A stretch of 64,000 nt of DNA from Clostridium aminobutyricum (GCF_017255415.1 NZ_JAFJZZ010000001.1:1-64000); one strand, 5' to 3'. Numbered from the stretch's first letter, positions 24,459 to 33,446 are shown. The notes: a model not told the origin generated them from the letters alone. Made by a program: numbers and translations.

Positions 24459-24935
24459 ATGAAACGAATTAATGGTATTCTAAATGACCCTGATTTTTTG
24501 AATTTTTTACATAAAAATCAAGAGGCGGAAGTGGATCGGATATACTGTCATCATGATTTAGCCCATTTTCTTGATGTTTCAAGAATTGCTTATATCCTTT
24601 CTCTTGAAGAGAAGCTCCATATAGATAAAGAGATTATATATGGAATGGGGATACTTCACGATGTTGGAAGATGGGTGGAATATGAAGACGGTACGGACCA
24701 TGCTATTGTAAGTAAATCGCTTGCTGAAGGAATTCTCAGGAGATATGCCTTTTCTGAATTAGAGATAAAGGAAATACTTTCGGCTATTGGCCAACATAGG
24801 GAAAAGGGCGCGGCTACAGTATTGGCGGATATTCTTTATCGGGCCGATAAATTCTCGAGAAATTGCACCTTATGTCATGCCAGAGAAACCTGCAAGAATT
24901 TTCAACATGGTGAAGTACCTAATTTGCAGTATTAA
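24459..24935 (+). CDS. HD-domain hydrolase in the folate operon
   Basis: A 158-residue HD phosphohydrolase: His residues in 'CHHDLAHFLDV', the HD pair in 'GILHDVGRWVEYE', a later His in 'IGQHR' and an Asp in 'YRADKFSRN'. After this comes C-x2-C-x5-C ('CTLCHARETC'), a possible metal knuckle. As last gene of the folE-P-B-K operon, three bases behind folK, it is a candidate for the missing dihydroneopterin triphosphate dephosphorylation step (FolQ role). That role is inferred from position and fold only. It ends one base from the convergent transglutaminase gene. Confidence 0.8.
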   Translation: MKRINGILNDPDFLNFLHKNQEAEVDRIYCHHDLAHFLDVSRIAYILSLEEKLHIDKEIIYGMGILHDVGRWVEYEDGTDHAIVSKSLAEGILRRYAFSELEIKEILSAIGQHREKGAATVLADILYRADKFSRNCTLCHARETCKNFQHGEVPNLQY

Positions 24936-24936
24936 G

Positions 24937-26136
24937 CTACCATTCGTATTGTACAACTTCATATTTGTGATTATCATAAAAATCTTTATTATTAAAATAA
25001 TTATAACCGGAGTTGCCAAAGGTGGTGTCCACATTAAGCCATTCTTTTTCCTCAGAATCGTAAACTTGATTCCAAGCATGATCACCCCAAGCATAGCCCG
25101 TATAGCCTAAGCCTGTTACAAACCGGACTTTTAATCCTACTGAACGGCACATGGAAACATACAGGCATGAATAATCAAAGCAGATTCCTTTTCTTTCCGC
25201 ATAAGTGACAACGGAGCCGGAGCTTACATGGGTAGGATTCTTAACGATTATTTCAGCTTTGCTATTGTCATATTGGATATTTTTGCTAATCCATTGATAG
25301 AGCAAATAAGCCTTCTCTTTATCGCTTTTCCCGGAGCCTGCGATTTGCTTGGCTGCTTGGTCTATATCAGGGGTTGATTTAACCGCCTCATCTAATGTGA
25401 CTCCATTAAAATATTTTATAATTGGGACTTTCCAGTAATTTGTGTTTTCCCCATCACCATTATTCGAAGGTGTAAAATCGTTCGCAGCTTTATTAAAGGA
25501 ATCATTGATGAGTACCGGTAGTTTTTTTGCAATATCTGTACTCAGCATAGGATGGAGAACCGTTTTGTTGACCATTTGGTAAGCCGTGGAATGATTGATG
25601 TAATCTACTGTAGACGGATTATTGATAAAATTAGCGTAAAAGTTCAGCAACAATGAAAAAATCAATACCATGCACACGGATTTTGGCAGGCTCCATACGG
25701 CACTTAGAATTCGTTTCAACCCGTTGTTCATTGTTCCAAACATAGAGGAAAGCCTGTCTGTTAAGGGGATAATCATAAACTTATGAACCGGAATGGTTAA
25801 AAGTTCGAAGATCCAAAGAATAACGGATAAGAAAACAAACAGTGCGATAATGTAGGCGACAATATCATGCTGATAACGGGCAATGAATTCTTCCATAGAA
25901 GGGGTGAACTGATAAATAGGCGCTAAAAAACCGTCCTGCTTGCCGGAAAAAAGAATTCTAGCCAGCTGGACTGAAAGAATAAGCCCTATAATGAACTTTA
26001 TACTATTTAACATGGATAACAAGGAATGCTGTACTCTGCTGCTTGAAATAGGGTAAAACAGACCTGTCAGCAAAGGCATCACTAAGACACCTATTATAAT
26101 TAAAGTGATTATATTGACATTGGTAAATAAATTCAT
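24937..26136 (-). CDS. Membrane protein with extracytoplasmic transglutaminase-like domain
   Basis: A 399-residue protein with about five membrane helices in the first 170 residues (CvpA-like appearance) followed by a transglutaminase-fold domain. The catalytic triad is visible: Cys in 'RKGICFDYSCLYV', His in 'GDHAWNQV', Asp in 'LNVDTTFG'. Such domains act as proteases or transferases on surface substrates; an envelope role is likely. CGGAG precedes the start. Convergent with the folate operon, no space for a terminator between them. Confidence 0.82.
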   Translation of the reverse strand: MNLFTNVNIITLIIIGVLVMPLLTGLFYPISSSRVQHSLLSMLNSIKFIIGLILSVQLARILFSGKQDGFLAPIYQFTPSMEEFIARYQHDIVAYIIALFVFLSVILWIFELLTIPVHKFMIIPLTDRLSSMFGTMNNGLKRILSAVWSLPKSVCMVLIFSLLLNFYANFINNPSTVDYINHSTAYQMVNKTVLHPMLSTDIAKKLPVLINDSFNKAANDFTPSNNGDGENTNYWKVPIIKYFNGVTLDEAVKSTPDIDQAAKQIAGSGKSDKEKAYLLYQWISKNIQYDNSKAEIIVKNPTHVSSGSVVTYAERKGICFDYSCLYVSMCRSVGLKVRFVTGLGYTGYAWGDHAWNQVYDSEEKEWLNVDTTFGNSGYNYFNNKDFYDNHKYEVVQYEW

Positions 26137-26260
26137 AACCGCTCCGATTTCTAATGCATCTTATAAACTAAATGGAAACATCGAAGAGAGATACCCCCTT
26201 CGAAATTCATATCAATTATAGCATAATGGATAAAATATCAACCACCCTGCAGAATATGCC

Positions 26261-26291
26261 AAAAGCGTAAAGCAGTCAATCCCTTACGCTT
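26261..26291 (-). terminator. Terminator of the SleB-like gene
   Basis: Minus strand: AAGCGTAA / TTACGCTT stem with a 13-nt loop ending in four T residues, 12 nt after the stop codon. Confidence 0.6.
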
Positions 26292-26302
26292 AAGGAGTAG
26301 GT

Positions 26303-27157
26303 TTAATTGTATGCGTACGTCATATGCCCGATCTGTACGGAAATCGGTTTAGATAAGATCCAAGTATTGGTAGCTTTATCATCATAATAGAACTGAGCTC
26401 CGCTCGTAGGATCGACTCCGCTTAAAGCAGCCTGCGCCGCTTTGATAGATTCGGATTCCGCTGGTTTATTGATCCATCCATTTGCTACCGGAGTGAATTG
26501 ATAATATCCGTTGATATTCTGGTATATAACATCCTTTATGGTAGCAGCCCATAAACCGCTTTCTACTCTATTCATAACGACGGCACCTACTGCAACTTTT
26601 GCGTCATAAGGTTCGCCTTGTGCTTCTGCGGTGATTAACCTTGCAAGCACGTCCAAGTCCTTCTCATATTGAGAGTCCGCTTTTTCAGGAATACTTTGGG
26701 TGTTTTGAATTTCCGTATTGGATGAATCTTCTGCTAATGCAGCGGCTTGAGCGACAGGAGTTACCGGCTCTTCTGGAGCGGAAGCAAGCGCTTCAGCTCG
26801 AACAATTGATTCTATAGCAGGTTCCATAGATTCCGCCATTTGATTTGCATTATTATATGTACTCTGTCTGCTTGTTCCTCTCGATACGGCATTCTGTTCT
26901 TCGCCATATTGTTGATCAAGTGACGCTATTCGCTGCCCTGTAAAAGCATCCGTTATTTGCTCGATAATGGAACTGCTGCTTTCCGACTTATTTTTTACTG
27001 CGCTATTTGTTGCTGGTTTAGAAGATTGACTTTTCTTATAGTTGGAATCATCATCGATTATAGTAATAGTTGTTGAAGCGTAAATTAAAAACAGAGAGAT
27101 AACGAATGTTAAACATATAATGAAAAAAATGGGTCCGATTCTTTTGCGTTTGTTCAT
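26303..27157 (-). CDS. SleB-type cell wall hydrolase
   Basis: A 284-residue protein with one N-terminal membrane anchor (about 11-30), a low-complexity Ser/Ala/Glu-rich linker to about 165, and a C-terminal Hydrolase_2 (SleB/CwlJ) domain: 'LARLITAEAQGEPYDAKVAVGAVVMNRV' with the catalytic Glu and 'GAQFYYDDKATNTWILSKP'. SleB proteins are lytic transglycosylases that degrade spore cortex during germination; vegetative relatives also exist. No YpeB gene is adjacent. GGAGG precedes ATG. Confidence 0.87.
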   Translation of the reverse strand: MNKRKRIGPIFFIICLTFVISLFLIYASTTITIIDDDSNYKKSQSSKPATNSAVKNKSESSSSIIEQITDAFTGQRIASLDQQYGEEQNAVSRGTSRQSTYNNANQMAESMEPAIESIVRAEALASAPEEPVTPVAQAAALAEDSSNTEIQNTQSIPEKADSQYEKDLDVLARLITAEAQGEPYDAKVAVGAVVMNRVESGLWAATIKDVIYQNINGYYQFTPVANGWINKPAESESIKAAQAALSGVDPTSGAQFYYDDKATNTWILSKPISVQIGHMTYAYN

Positions 27158-27404
27158 CTATTCCTCCTTAGCATACCTTTCGGGTCGGTTTACATGTTAT
27201 AATTTTATGTAAATTAACGGTTCCCTGAGAGGTGTCCCCCGGTATTCTTATTAAACGATTTGGTTTATATTACTATTTTAATATGATATCGGCTAAGAAT
27301 CTATTGGAAAACTTATGAAATTAATAGGAAGGAATTACCTATTTATAAAAGATGAACGTAAATGCAACCGAATGAGAGCTAAGAGCTCCTCGAAGAGGAC
27401 TTTT

Positions 27405-28148
27405 TTATTTTAAGAACTGGTGTGTTTTACCCATTTTATAGGCAAGTATAATCATGTCTTGTTCCTCTTTGCTTAATTCGCGATCGTACATTTTTTCAAA
27501 TTGCTGCAGGAGTTTTTCGAAATCAATATTTTTTTTAGGACGTACAGGACGAATGGCAACGTAATGCGGATCGTATCGCTTTGGTTGAATCTCAGGATTT
27601 TGTATTTTTTTTAAAATTTCCGCCGTGTAATAGGCATCATGGAGAGCACTATGAAATGGATAGGGCATTGAAATCTGGAGCGCCTCAACTGCAGATTGAA
27701 GACCTACCTGTTTGGCTTTTGAAAAACCGAAGTGGGCTGAGACATAAGGCTGAAGGTTAATGAAGCTTTCGGATAAACATTGTTTATCCAGTTTGTGAAA
27801 TTCCACATTTCTGAATAGTTCTTTTATATCAGCCATTCCCCATACGCATAAAACAGAATCCTCTTTCCCGATAAAATCCACATAGTCATTGAATACTTGA
27901 GGAAACGGTTTTTCTGATAAAAGCTGTTCTGTTGTGATGCCGGTCAAATCTGTTATATAGGGCTTCACTACAGAATAAAGGGTAGGCTTTACATAGCGGT
28001 TAAAAGTTGTAATAGTATTAAAATATTGATCTAATTTGACCGCACCGATTTGAATGATCTCAAAGGGGCATTGTTTTTTTTCTTTACTGAATGAATGAGA
28101 GGAAGAAAAATCTTGATTAAATTCTAAATCAAATACGATGTAATGCAT
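27405..28148 (-). CDS. DEDDh 3'-5' exonuclease
   Basis: A 247-residue exonuclease of the RNase T/DnaQ family: Exo I 'IVFDLEFNQ' (Asp, Glu), Exo II around 'VCVWGMADIKEL' (Asp) and Exo III 'HSALHDAYYTAEIL' (His and Asp). Closest in layout to the KapD/inhibitor-of-sporulation type of exonuclease; the substrate (RNA or DNA) is unknown. AAGGAG lies about 11 nt upstream of ATG, with a terminator hairpin just in front of it. Confidence 0.85.
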   Translation of the reverse strand: MHYIVFDLEFNQDFSSSHSFSKEKKQCPFEIIQIGAVKLDQYFNTITTFNRYVKPTLYSVVKPYITDLTGITTEQLLSEKPFPQVFNDYVDFIGKEDSVLCVWGMADIKELFRNVEFHKLDKQCLSESFINLQPYVSAHFGFSKAKQVGLQSAVEALQISMPYPFHSALHDAYYTAEILKKIQNPEIQPKRYDPHYVAIRPVRPKKNIDFEKLLQQFEKMYDRELSKEEQDMIILAYKMGKTHQFLK

Positions 28149-28168
28149 CTTGAAAAAACTCCTTCATG

Positions 28169-28200
28169 AAAAAGACCGCAGGAAAAGCTACAACGGTCTT
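28169..28200 (-). terminator. Terminator between the SDR and exonuclease genes
   Basis: Minus strand: AAGACCG / CGGTCTT stem, 15-nt loop, five T residues. It ends 5 nt before the ribosome binding site of the exonuclease gene, so it either ends the SDR transcript or attenuates the exonuclease transcript. Confidence 0.65.
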
Positions 28201-28300
28201 AGGTCAGTCATAGACATAAAAGTTGTAATATAGCACAATTTATTATACTATATTTTTAGCATAGTGCTATACTAGTATAAAATATCTCAAAATATAGACA

Positions 28301-29167
28301 TTATGCATTAACAATTTCACCACCGTTTATATGGATGGTTTGGCCTGTAATATAAGAGGCCGCATCGGAAGCCAGGAAAACATAGGCACCGGAGCATTCT
28401 ACAGGCTGCCCGGCCCGGCCCATCGGCGTGTCAGCGCCGAACTGAGCGACCTTTTCTTCGCTAAAGGAAGAAGGGATCAAAGGTGTCCAAATGGGTCCCG
28501 GTGCTACGGCATTGACTCGTATGCCTGATTTCGATTTGGCAAGGGACGTAGCCAGAGATCGTGTGAATGCTACCAGTGCTCCTTTTGTCATGGAATAATC
28601 AATCAAGGTTTCATTACCGTGAAATGCTACGACAGAGGTTGTATTGATAATGCTGGCGCCTGACTGAAGATGCGGTAAGGCTGCCTGAGTCATGTAGAAG
28701 GTGCCATAAACGTTCGTTTTAAAGGTTTTGTCAAATTGGTTTTCAGAAATAAATTCAAGTTTTTGAGTCTCGTATTGAACCGCTGCGTTATTCACCAATA
28801 TATCCAATTTATTAAAGTGGTGAATGACTTTAGAAACAACGCTTTCACATTCTGATTTCACCGTTAAATCGGTCGGGATAAGCAAACATTTTTTACCAAG
28901 CGATTCGATCATCTCTCGTACAGTGTCTGCATCTTTGTGTTCATTATAATAGGCAATAGCGATATGGGCACCCTGCTTAGCGAAAGCAATCGCTACGGCT
29001 CTGCCAATGCCACTGTCACCGCCGGTTATAAGAGCTACTTTATTGTGAAGTAAATTACCCTTTGCAACAAAACGGTCATCGTCATAGACCGGCAATGGAA
29101 GCATTGCATACTCAAAACCGGGATGTTGATCTTGATGCTGAGGGGGAAACGAAATTGGGAATGTCAT
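28301..29167 (-). CDS. Short-chain dehydrogenase/reductase
   Basis: A 288-residue SDR with an N-terminal extension rich in Pro/His/Gln ('FPPQHQDQHPG') like the general-stress SDRs of Bacillus (YdaD/YhdF type). Cofactor motif 'ALITGGDSGIGRAVA' and active site Ser in 'NTTSVVAF' with 'YSMTKGA' (Tyr-x3-Lys), 'NNAA' in between. The substrate is unknown. AAAGGAGG is 7 nt from this ATG; the frame extends 16 codons further upstream without a ribosome binding site. Confidence 0.9.
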   Translation of the reverse strand: MTFPISFPPQHQDQHPGFEYAMLPLPVYDDDRFVAKGNLLHNKVALITGGDSGIGRAVAIAFAKQGAHIAIAYYNEHKDADTVREMIESLGKKCLLIPTDLTVKSECESVVSKVIHHFNKLDILVNNAAVQYETQKLEFISENQFDKTFKTNVYGTFYMTQAALPHLQSGASIINTTSVVAFHGNETLIDYSMTKGALVAFTRSLATSLAKSKSGIRVNAVAPGPIWTPLIPSSFSEEKVAQFGADTPMGRAGQPVECSGAYVFLASDAASYITGQTIHINGGEIVNA

Positions 29168-29327
29168 AGTGAACCTCCTTTGATATACGTATTTAAATAG
29201 TATTAGTATGTACAAAACAAGAGGTTATACACCTAATCAAGCGAATGTCACAATAGTAAAAGAAAATTAAAACATATGGTTTGACTTTTAGACAATATAG
29301 AAAAAATGAAGGAAAAGGAAAGGTGAT

Positions 29328-30044
29328 ATGTTGAATAAATACTATTTACCGGTATTTGAAAAGGAAGAGGGAATAACGGCTTTTTTTTCAACAAGGGCGG
29401 GATCCAGCCCTCAAAGCCCGTATTACAATAAAAAGGTATTGGAAGAGTTGGCTTTGGAAAATTGCCAATTGATTTGGCCGAAGCAGGTACATGGAGCCCA
29501 TGTTGAAGTGATAAAAGGGAAAGCAGAGCATAATGAACCGATTCGTATCCCTGAAACGGATGGGCTTGTTACAAATCAACCTAATATTTTACTGACCACT
29601 GTTCATGCAGACTGCCTGGCGGTTTTCTTTTATGATAAAAATAAAAAAGCCATCGGGTTAGTTCATGCCGGATGGCGGGGTACAGTGCAAGGAATCGGAG
29701 TGAACGCCGTCCGGACAATGGAAGAAGAGTATGGATGTAAACCGGAGGACATCATTGCTTTTGTCAGCCCGGGCATCAGCCAGTGCTGCTTTGAAACAGG
29801 TCCGGAGGTCTATGAGCAGTTTTTGGAAAAGTGGGATTGGATCGATGAATTTTCGGAAAAAAGAGGAGAAAAATATTTTCTGGACTTAAAAGGAATCAAC
29901 AAACGACAGCTTTTAGAGTCCGGTGTGAAAAGCATTCAAGTGAGTGATTACTGCACTTGCTGCAATCTGGAACTTTTCTGTTCTTATCGAGGAGAGCATG
30001 GAATCAAGTGCAGACTGGGTGCAGGAATTTGCCTAAAGAAATGA
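29328..30044 (+). CDS. pgeF: YfiH/YlmD multi-copper-fold purine nucleoside phosphorylase
   Basis: A 238-residue Cu-oxidase_4 (laccase-domain) protein: 'FFSTRAGSS' near the N terminus, 'WPKQVHG' , 'TTVHADCLAVFFYD' and 'GLVHAGWRGTVQGIGVNAV' carry the zinc-binding His/Cys residues, 'SPGISQCCFETG' follows. Family members act as zinc-dependent purine nucleoside phosphorylase/adenosine deaminase, and PgeF edits peptidoglycan precursors. Start 29328 is close to its ribosome binding site; the next codon TTG (29331) is possible. Confidence 0.92.
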   Translation: MLNKYYLPVFEKEEGITAFFSTRAGSSPQSPYYNKKVLEELALENCQLIWPKQVHGAHVEVIKGKAEHNEPIRIPETDGLVTNQPNILLTTVHADCLAVFFYDKNKKAIGLVHAGWRGTVQGIGVNAVRTMEEEYGCKPEDIIAFVSPGISQCCFETGPEVYEQFLEKWDWIDEFSEKRGEKYFLDLKGINKRQLLESGVKSIQVSDYCTCCNLELFCSYRGEHGIKCRLGAGICLKK

Positions 30045-30116
30045 GATAAAGTATAGAACTCATCAACTATTCTCATACTATTATGGACAACTATTAGTAT
30101 GAAAGGAGATGAAAAA

Positions 30117-30254
30117 ATGGGAAAAAATAAAGAAAAGCGGGAAGCTATAAACGAAATTAACAGTCAGCCGAACGAAAGCCCAAAGAAAGATAAAGACGGA
30201 AACAGTCTTGTCCCTGGTGTATACGGAGATTCCGAGCCGATAGGCGGAGGCTGA
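30117..30254 (+). CDS. Small charged protein of 45 residues
   Basis: Starts at ATG 30117 with GAAAGGAG 6-8 nt upstream and ends at 30254. The first 28 residues are Lys/Glu/Asn-rich and probably disordered; the tail reads 'LVPGVYGDSEPIGGG', a Gly/Pro-rich ending that looks selected rather than random. A terminator follows within 40 nt, so this is a complete transcription unit. I do not recognise the family. Confidence 0.6.
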   Translation: MGKNKEKREAINEINSQPNESPKKDKDGNSLVPGVYGDSEPIGGG

Positions 30255-30293
30255 AAAAAGGTAGCATAAATAAAGTGAATACAAGAGAAAAAG

Positions 30294-30317
30294 AGACTGC
30301 CCGACAGGCAGTCTTTT
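30294..30317 (+). terminator. Terminator of the 45-residue protein gene
   Basis: 8-bp stem AGACTGCC / GGCAGTCT, 5-nt loop, then TTT. Confidence 0.75.
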
Positions 30318-30339
30318 ATGTTATTATGTAGAAAATATC

Positions 30340-30828
30340 TTGGGGATATATCAATTTTTTGAGATGAATAAGCAGAAGTTATGGGAGAAAGAATTGAACG
30401 AAATAAAGAAAAAATATATTAAATATCTGGGCGGACTAAAACCGCTGGAAGAAATCCTGGATGTGAACAGACTGTCCGAACAGGAAATATTAGATGCGGT
30501 GGTCAAATTTTATATAAGCAGCAGTAAGCAGATTACGAAAGAACGGACGAAATTTTATCAAGAATTGCTGAAGGCGGAACCAAAGTCCATCAAAATAGAT
30601 AAAATCAGCAATCGATGGGGCAGCTGCAATACGAAAAAAGAGATTACCTACAATTATCTGATATGCACCTTGCCGATGGAGTTCATTGACTATATTGTCG
30701 TTCATGAGCTTTGCCATATCCATCATATGAATCATGACCGATCGTTCTGGCGTAAGGTCGGCAGCATTCTGCCTGATTACAAGACTAGAATGAAGGCACT
30801 TGAAGGAGAGATAGAGATGGATTATTGA
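30340..30828 (+). CDS. YgjP/SprT-like zinc metallopeptidase
   Basis: A protein of 162 residues (from TTG 30340) or 154 residues (from ATG 30364); neither start has a convincing ribosome binding site. 'SNRWGSCNTKKEITYNYLI' and the zinc motif 'VVHELCHIHHMNHDRSFW' (HExxH plus distal His) are those of the DUF45/YgjP-type metallopeptidase-like family. The usual N-terminal beta-rich half of about 70 residues is lacking, so this is a short form. Overlaps the end of the convergent M56 gene by 7 nt. Confidence 0.8.
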   Translation: MGIYQFFEMNKQKLWEKELNEIKKKYIKYLGGLKPLEEILDVNRLSEQEILDAVVKFYISSSKQITKERTKFYQELLKAEPKSIKIDKISNRWGSCNTKKEITYNYLICTLPMEFIDYIVVHELCHIHHMNHDRSFWRKVGSILPDYKTRMKALEGEIEMDY

Positions 30829-32756
30829 TTTTGGAACAAGGCATACGTCATGTCATCCCGTACATACGAAAGAGTGCCTAGCGTCCAGTCAGAGGTATGA
30901 AGAAATCCGTATTCCCCCGTATCAAAGACAACCGCTTGAACGCTATAATTCCCAAATTTAGAATGAAGGACAGTCTCTATCGGAACGAGCTGAGCCTGGA
31001 AGGAATCCTTCAATTCTTTATAAGCCGCTTCAATCAGCCGGTTATCGGAAACTGTGTAGATAAACATCTTTGCACTGCTCATAGGGTGCAATTGTATGGT
31101 ATCTCCATCCCTGCTTACAGAAACTTCACAATAATTATCACCCTGTGTAGCATCACAGCCGAGGACTTTTAAATCCAAACTTCGGATCATTCTCTGTGAA
31201 TCTAAATCGTAGATATAAAGACCGAAATAGCCGTGAAAAATGATGGTATGATCTGATGCGTAATCCAACGAAGCCATATCTGCACCGACGCTCTGCTCGG
31301 CAGACCAGACTGGCTCAGTGAGCAGAGGTACAGTTGAAACTTCTGATAAATTTGTTTGGTTTAAAATGGCGGTAAGCGCTGCAAGTTTGCCGGTACTTTG
31401 ACCGTATTCCTTCAAATCTAAACCCAGCACGTTTTCTATTTCTGTACGGGTATAGCTATAAATAAACTTACTGGAGGATAGTGCTGCCAGTGCCTGACCT
31501 CCCCAATGTCCGATATGAGTTATTGTGTCAGCATTGTCGATGGTTGCGAATAAGAGCGCAGAATTTCTAAAAAAGTTCACTTCATTAGGAATGACAGAAT
31601 CTTCCGAGGTCGCATAATGAATGGATATACCGTAAGGAGGGGTATCGGTATTTAGGATTATCTCTCCTCGAGAAATTCCGTCAGGCAGAGGCAAGGCATC
31701 AATTAATGTGATAACCTTACTTGAATTGCCAACATACGCTGTTCTATTATCATATAGCTGTTTAGTGAGTGCAGTATCTTCAATGGAAGAAGACGTATGA
31801 TCTATTGGATTGGAAGCTCCTGCAATCAGTACTCCGATACAAACGGCAGCAATGATAATTCCTACCCACAGTTTAGGCTTTCTATAATTTAGTATATTCT
31901 TGATCCGTGCCTTTACATTGCTTTCCCCAAATGCAAGTGGAATCATGTTTATTCGAGTCGGTTTCATCGCCAACGATAACAGGGTCGAGCTGTACTCTTT
32001 TTTGATATCGGTGCCAAGTTTTTTGACAACGCTTTCATCGCAGGACATTTCCATATCCTTTGTCATCAGTACGAAACTAACCCAAACAAGCGGATTAAAC
32101 CAGTGGAGGCAAAGGGCTAAAAAGGCAATCAGTTTTATGAGAGGATCCCATCGTTTGATATGGGTTTGCTCATGTTGGATGATATAGTTCTGCTCCGCTT
32201 CCGTGGTTCCTGTAGGCAAATAAATTTTAGGACGAAAGTATCCCAGAACAAAAGGTGAAGCAATAGCTGTTGACTCATAAATATTGTCTTGAATTCGTAC
32301 AGAGGTAAAAACTTTTTTGTTCAGCTTAATAAAAGATACGATGCCGTAAAGAAGCAGAACAGCCACCCCGATCAACCAGGCACAGGTAAGAATAAATTGA
32401 ATGATTTGCATCGGGTTTGCACTGGCATAAGGGATCGGCGCCGGAAGCGAAGCATTAATAGATGCATCGACAGCCTTGATACCGGTGTCAACCTGCGGTT
32501 TTGCCATCAAACCAATAGTAGAAGGGATGTATTCTGTGTTTTCGGATTGTCCGAAAAATTGCATTATATTGAGATTTGAAGAAAAAGAAACCGGACAGAT
32601 AAGGCGAAACAGTACGACACTCCATAAAGAATACGAATAAATTTTAGGAACTTTTTTCAGAAATAAACGTATCAGAATCACAAAGGGGATGATGTAGCTT
32701 GCCGTAATACTCATGTTTAATACATCAAGAAACAAATTCTCCAGTAATCGCTCCAT
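30822..32756 (-). CDS. M56 (BlaR1/MecR1-like) membrane peptidase with non-penicillin sensor domain
   Basis: A 644-residue protein with four N-terminal helices and an M56 zinc protease domain: 'YIIQHEQTHIKRWDP' (HExxH) and 'EMSCDESVVKKLG' with the third ligand. After a further helix (about 285-305) comes an extracytoplasmic region of about 330 residues: first a DUF4825-like part, then repeats with a beta-propeller look. There is no SxxK penicillin-binding transpeptidase domain, so the stimulus is not simply a beta-lactam. On activation it should lead to loss of the BlaI repressor encoded one base upstream. Confidence 0.87.
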   Translation of the reverse strand: MERLLENLFLDVLNMSITASYIIPFVILIRLFLKKVPKIYSYSLWSVVLFRLICPVSFSSNLNIMQFFGQSENTEYIPSTIGLMAKPQVDTGIKAVDASINASLPAPIPYASANPMQIIQFILTCAWLIGVAVLLLYGIVSFIKLNKKVFTSVRIQDNIYESTAIASPFVLGYFRPKIYLPTGTTEAEQNYIIQHEQTHIKRWDPLIKLIAFLALCLHWFNPLVWVSFVLMTKDMEMSCDESVVKKLGTDIKKEYSSTLLSLAMKPTRINMIPLAFGESNVKARIKNILNYRKPKLWVGIIIAAVCIGVLIAGASNPIDHTSSSIEDTALTKQLYDNRTAYVGNSSKVITLIDALPLPDGISRGEIILNTDTPPYGISIHYATSEDSVIPNEVNFFRNSALLFATIDNADTITHIGHWGGQALAALSSSKFIYSYTRTEIENVLGLDLKEYGQSTGKLAALTAILNQTNLSEVSTVPLLTEPVWSAEQSVGADMASLDYASDHTIIFHGYFGLYIYDLDSQRMIRSLDLKVLGCDATQGDNYCEVSVSRDGDTIQLHPMSSAKMFIYTVSDNRLIEAAYKELKDSFQAQLVPIETVLHSKFGNYSVQAVVFDTGEYGFLHTSDWTLGTLSYVRDDMTYALFQNQ

Positions 32757-32757
32757 C

Positions 32758-33123
32758 TTAACCCTCCTTATACTGATCGATCAGTTTTTTCAATTCTTCT
32801 GCTTCTTTCGGACTCAAGGTTTTTTCATTCATAAAGGCTGTGATAAAATGAGGCAAGGAGCCCCCGAATGTTCTTTCAATGAATTTCTCACTTTCATATC
32901 TTTGTACTTGCTCCTGTTTGATAAGGGAGGTCACTAAAGAGTTGTCATTTTTAAAGAAACCTCGCGCACATAATTTTTTCAGCACCGTGTACGTGGTAGA
33001 TTTTTTCCATCCGAGGTGTTGCGCGCAAAGTTTGACAAGTTCTCCCGAACCAAGCGGTTCACGCTCCCAAATAATACAGGCAAAACGGTAATCACTTTCA
33101 CAAAGCTTTAATTCTTCTAGCAT
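32758..33123 (-). CDS. BlaI/MecI-family repressor
   Basis: A 121-residue winged-helix repressor of the penicillinase repressor family: 'VKLCAQHLGWKKSTTYTVLKKLCARGFF' is the DNA-reading helix and wing region, and the C terminus ('EKTLSPKEAEELKKLIDQYKEG') is the dimerisation part cut by the partner protease. AAGGAGAA precedes ATG. First gene of the operon; two matched operator dyads lie at 33141-33186. Confidence 0.92.
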   Translation of the reverse strand: MLEELKLCESDYRFACIIWEREPLGSGELVKLCAQHLGWKKSTTYTVLKKLCARGFFKNDNSLVTSLIKQEQVQRYESEKFIERTFGGSLPHFITAFMNEKTLSPKEAEELKKLIDQYKEG

Positions 33124-33140
33124 CTTATCTTCTCCTTTTG

Positions 33141-33186
33141 GGTCTATAAGAATAGACTTAATATGATAAGTCTATTCTTATAGACC
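33141..33186. promoter_or_regulatory. Twin BlaI operator
   Basis: A 46-bp perfect palindrome (20-bp arms, 6-bp centre). It contains two identical-type dyads GTCTAT-N4-ATAGAC at 33142-33157 and 33170-33185, 28 bp apart centre to centre. A minus-strand TTGACA lies just beyond, so the operators cover the repressor's own promoter. Confidence 0.75.
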
Positions 33187-33419
33187 TGGTTTGTCAAGTT
33201 GATTCTAACGACTTAATCCCTATTTAGCACTATTTTTGATCGAAGCAGAACTCATATATTACTTTTATTTCAGTTTTTTATGAAACTTAATACCTGTAAA
33301 ATAAATAATTCTTATTATTTATATGACATAAGTGGAAAAATTTCGGCAAATTGCTTATAATTTGATTTGGGGTGAAAGAGATAAGAGCGTGTTATTTAAA
33401 ATAGAAAGGATGTGAGTTC

Positions 33420-33439
33420 CCTGATTTTTTAAAATCAGG
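33420..33439 (+). promoter_or_regulatory. Hairpin covering the ribosome binding site of the giant kinase gene
   Basis: CCTGATTTT-TT-AAAATCAGG, 9-bp perfect stem. The last bases AGG of its 3' arm plus the next A are the only Shine-Dalgarno-like bases in front of ATG 33447, so the site is paired when the hairpin forms. TATAAT at 33356-33361 is the probable -10, giving an approximately 80-nt leader. Confidence 0.5.
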
Positions 33440-33446
33440 AAATCTA

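Noticed and set aside
27315-27413. A 32-codon plus-strand frame followed by a TCCTC-GAA-GAGGA hairpin and a T run between two minus-strand genes.
   Set aside because: No ribosome binding site, no recognisable promoter at a good distance, and it overlaps the end of the exonuclease gene; an antisense RNA cannot be excluded.
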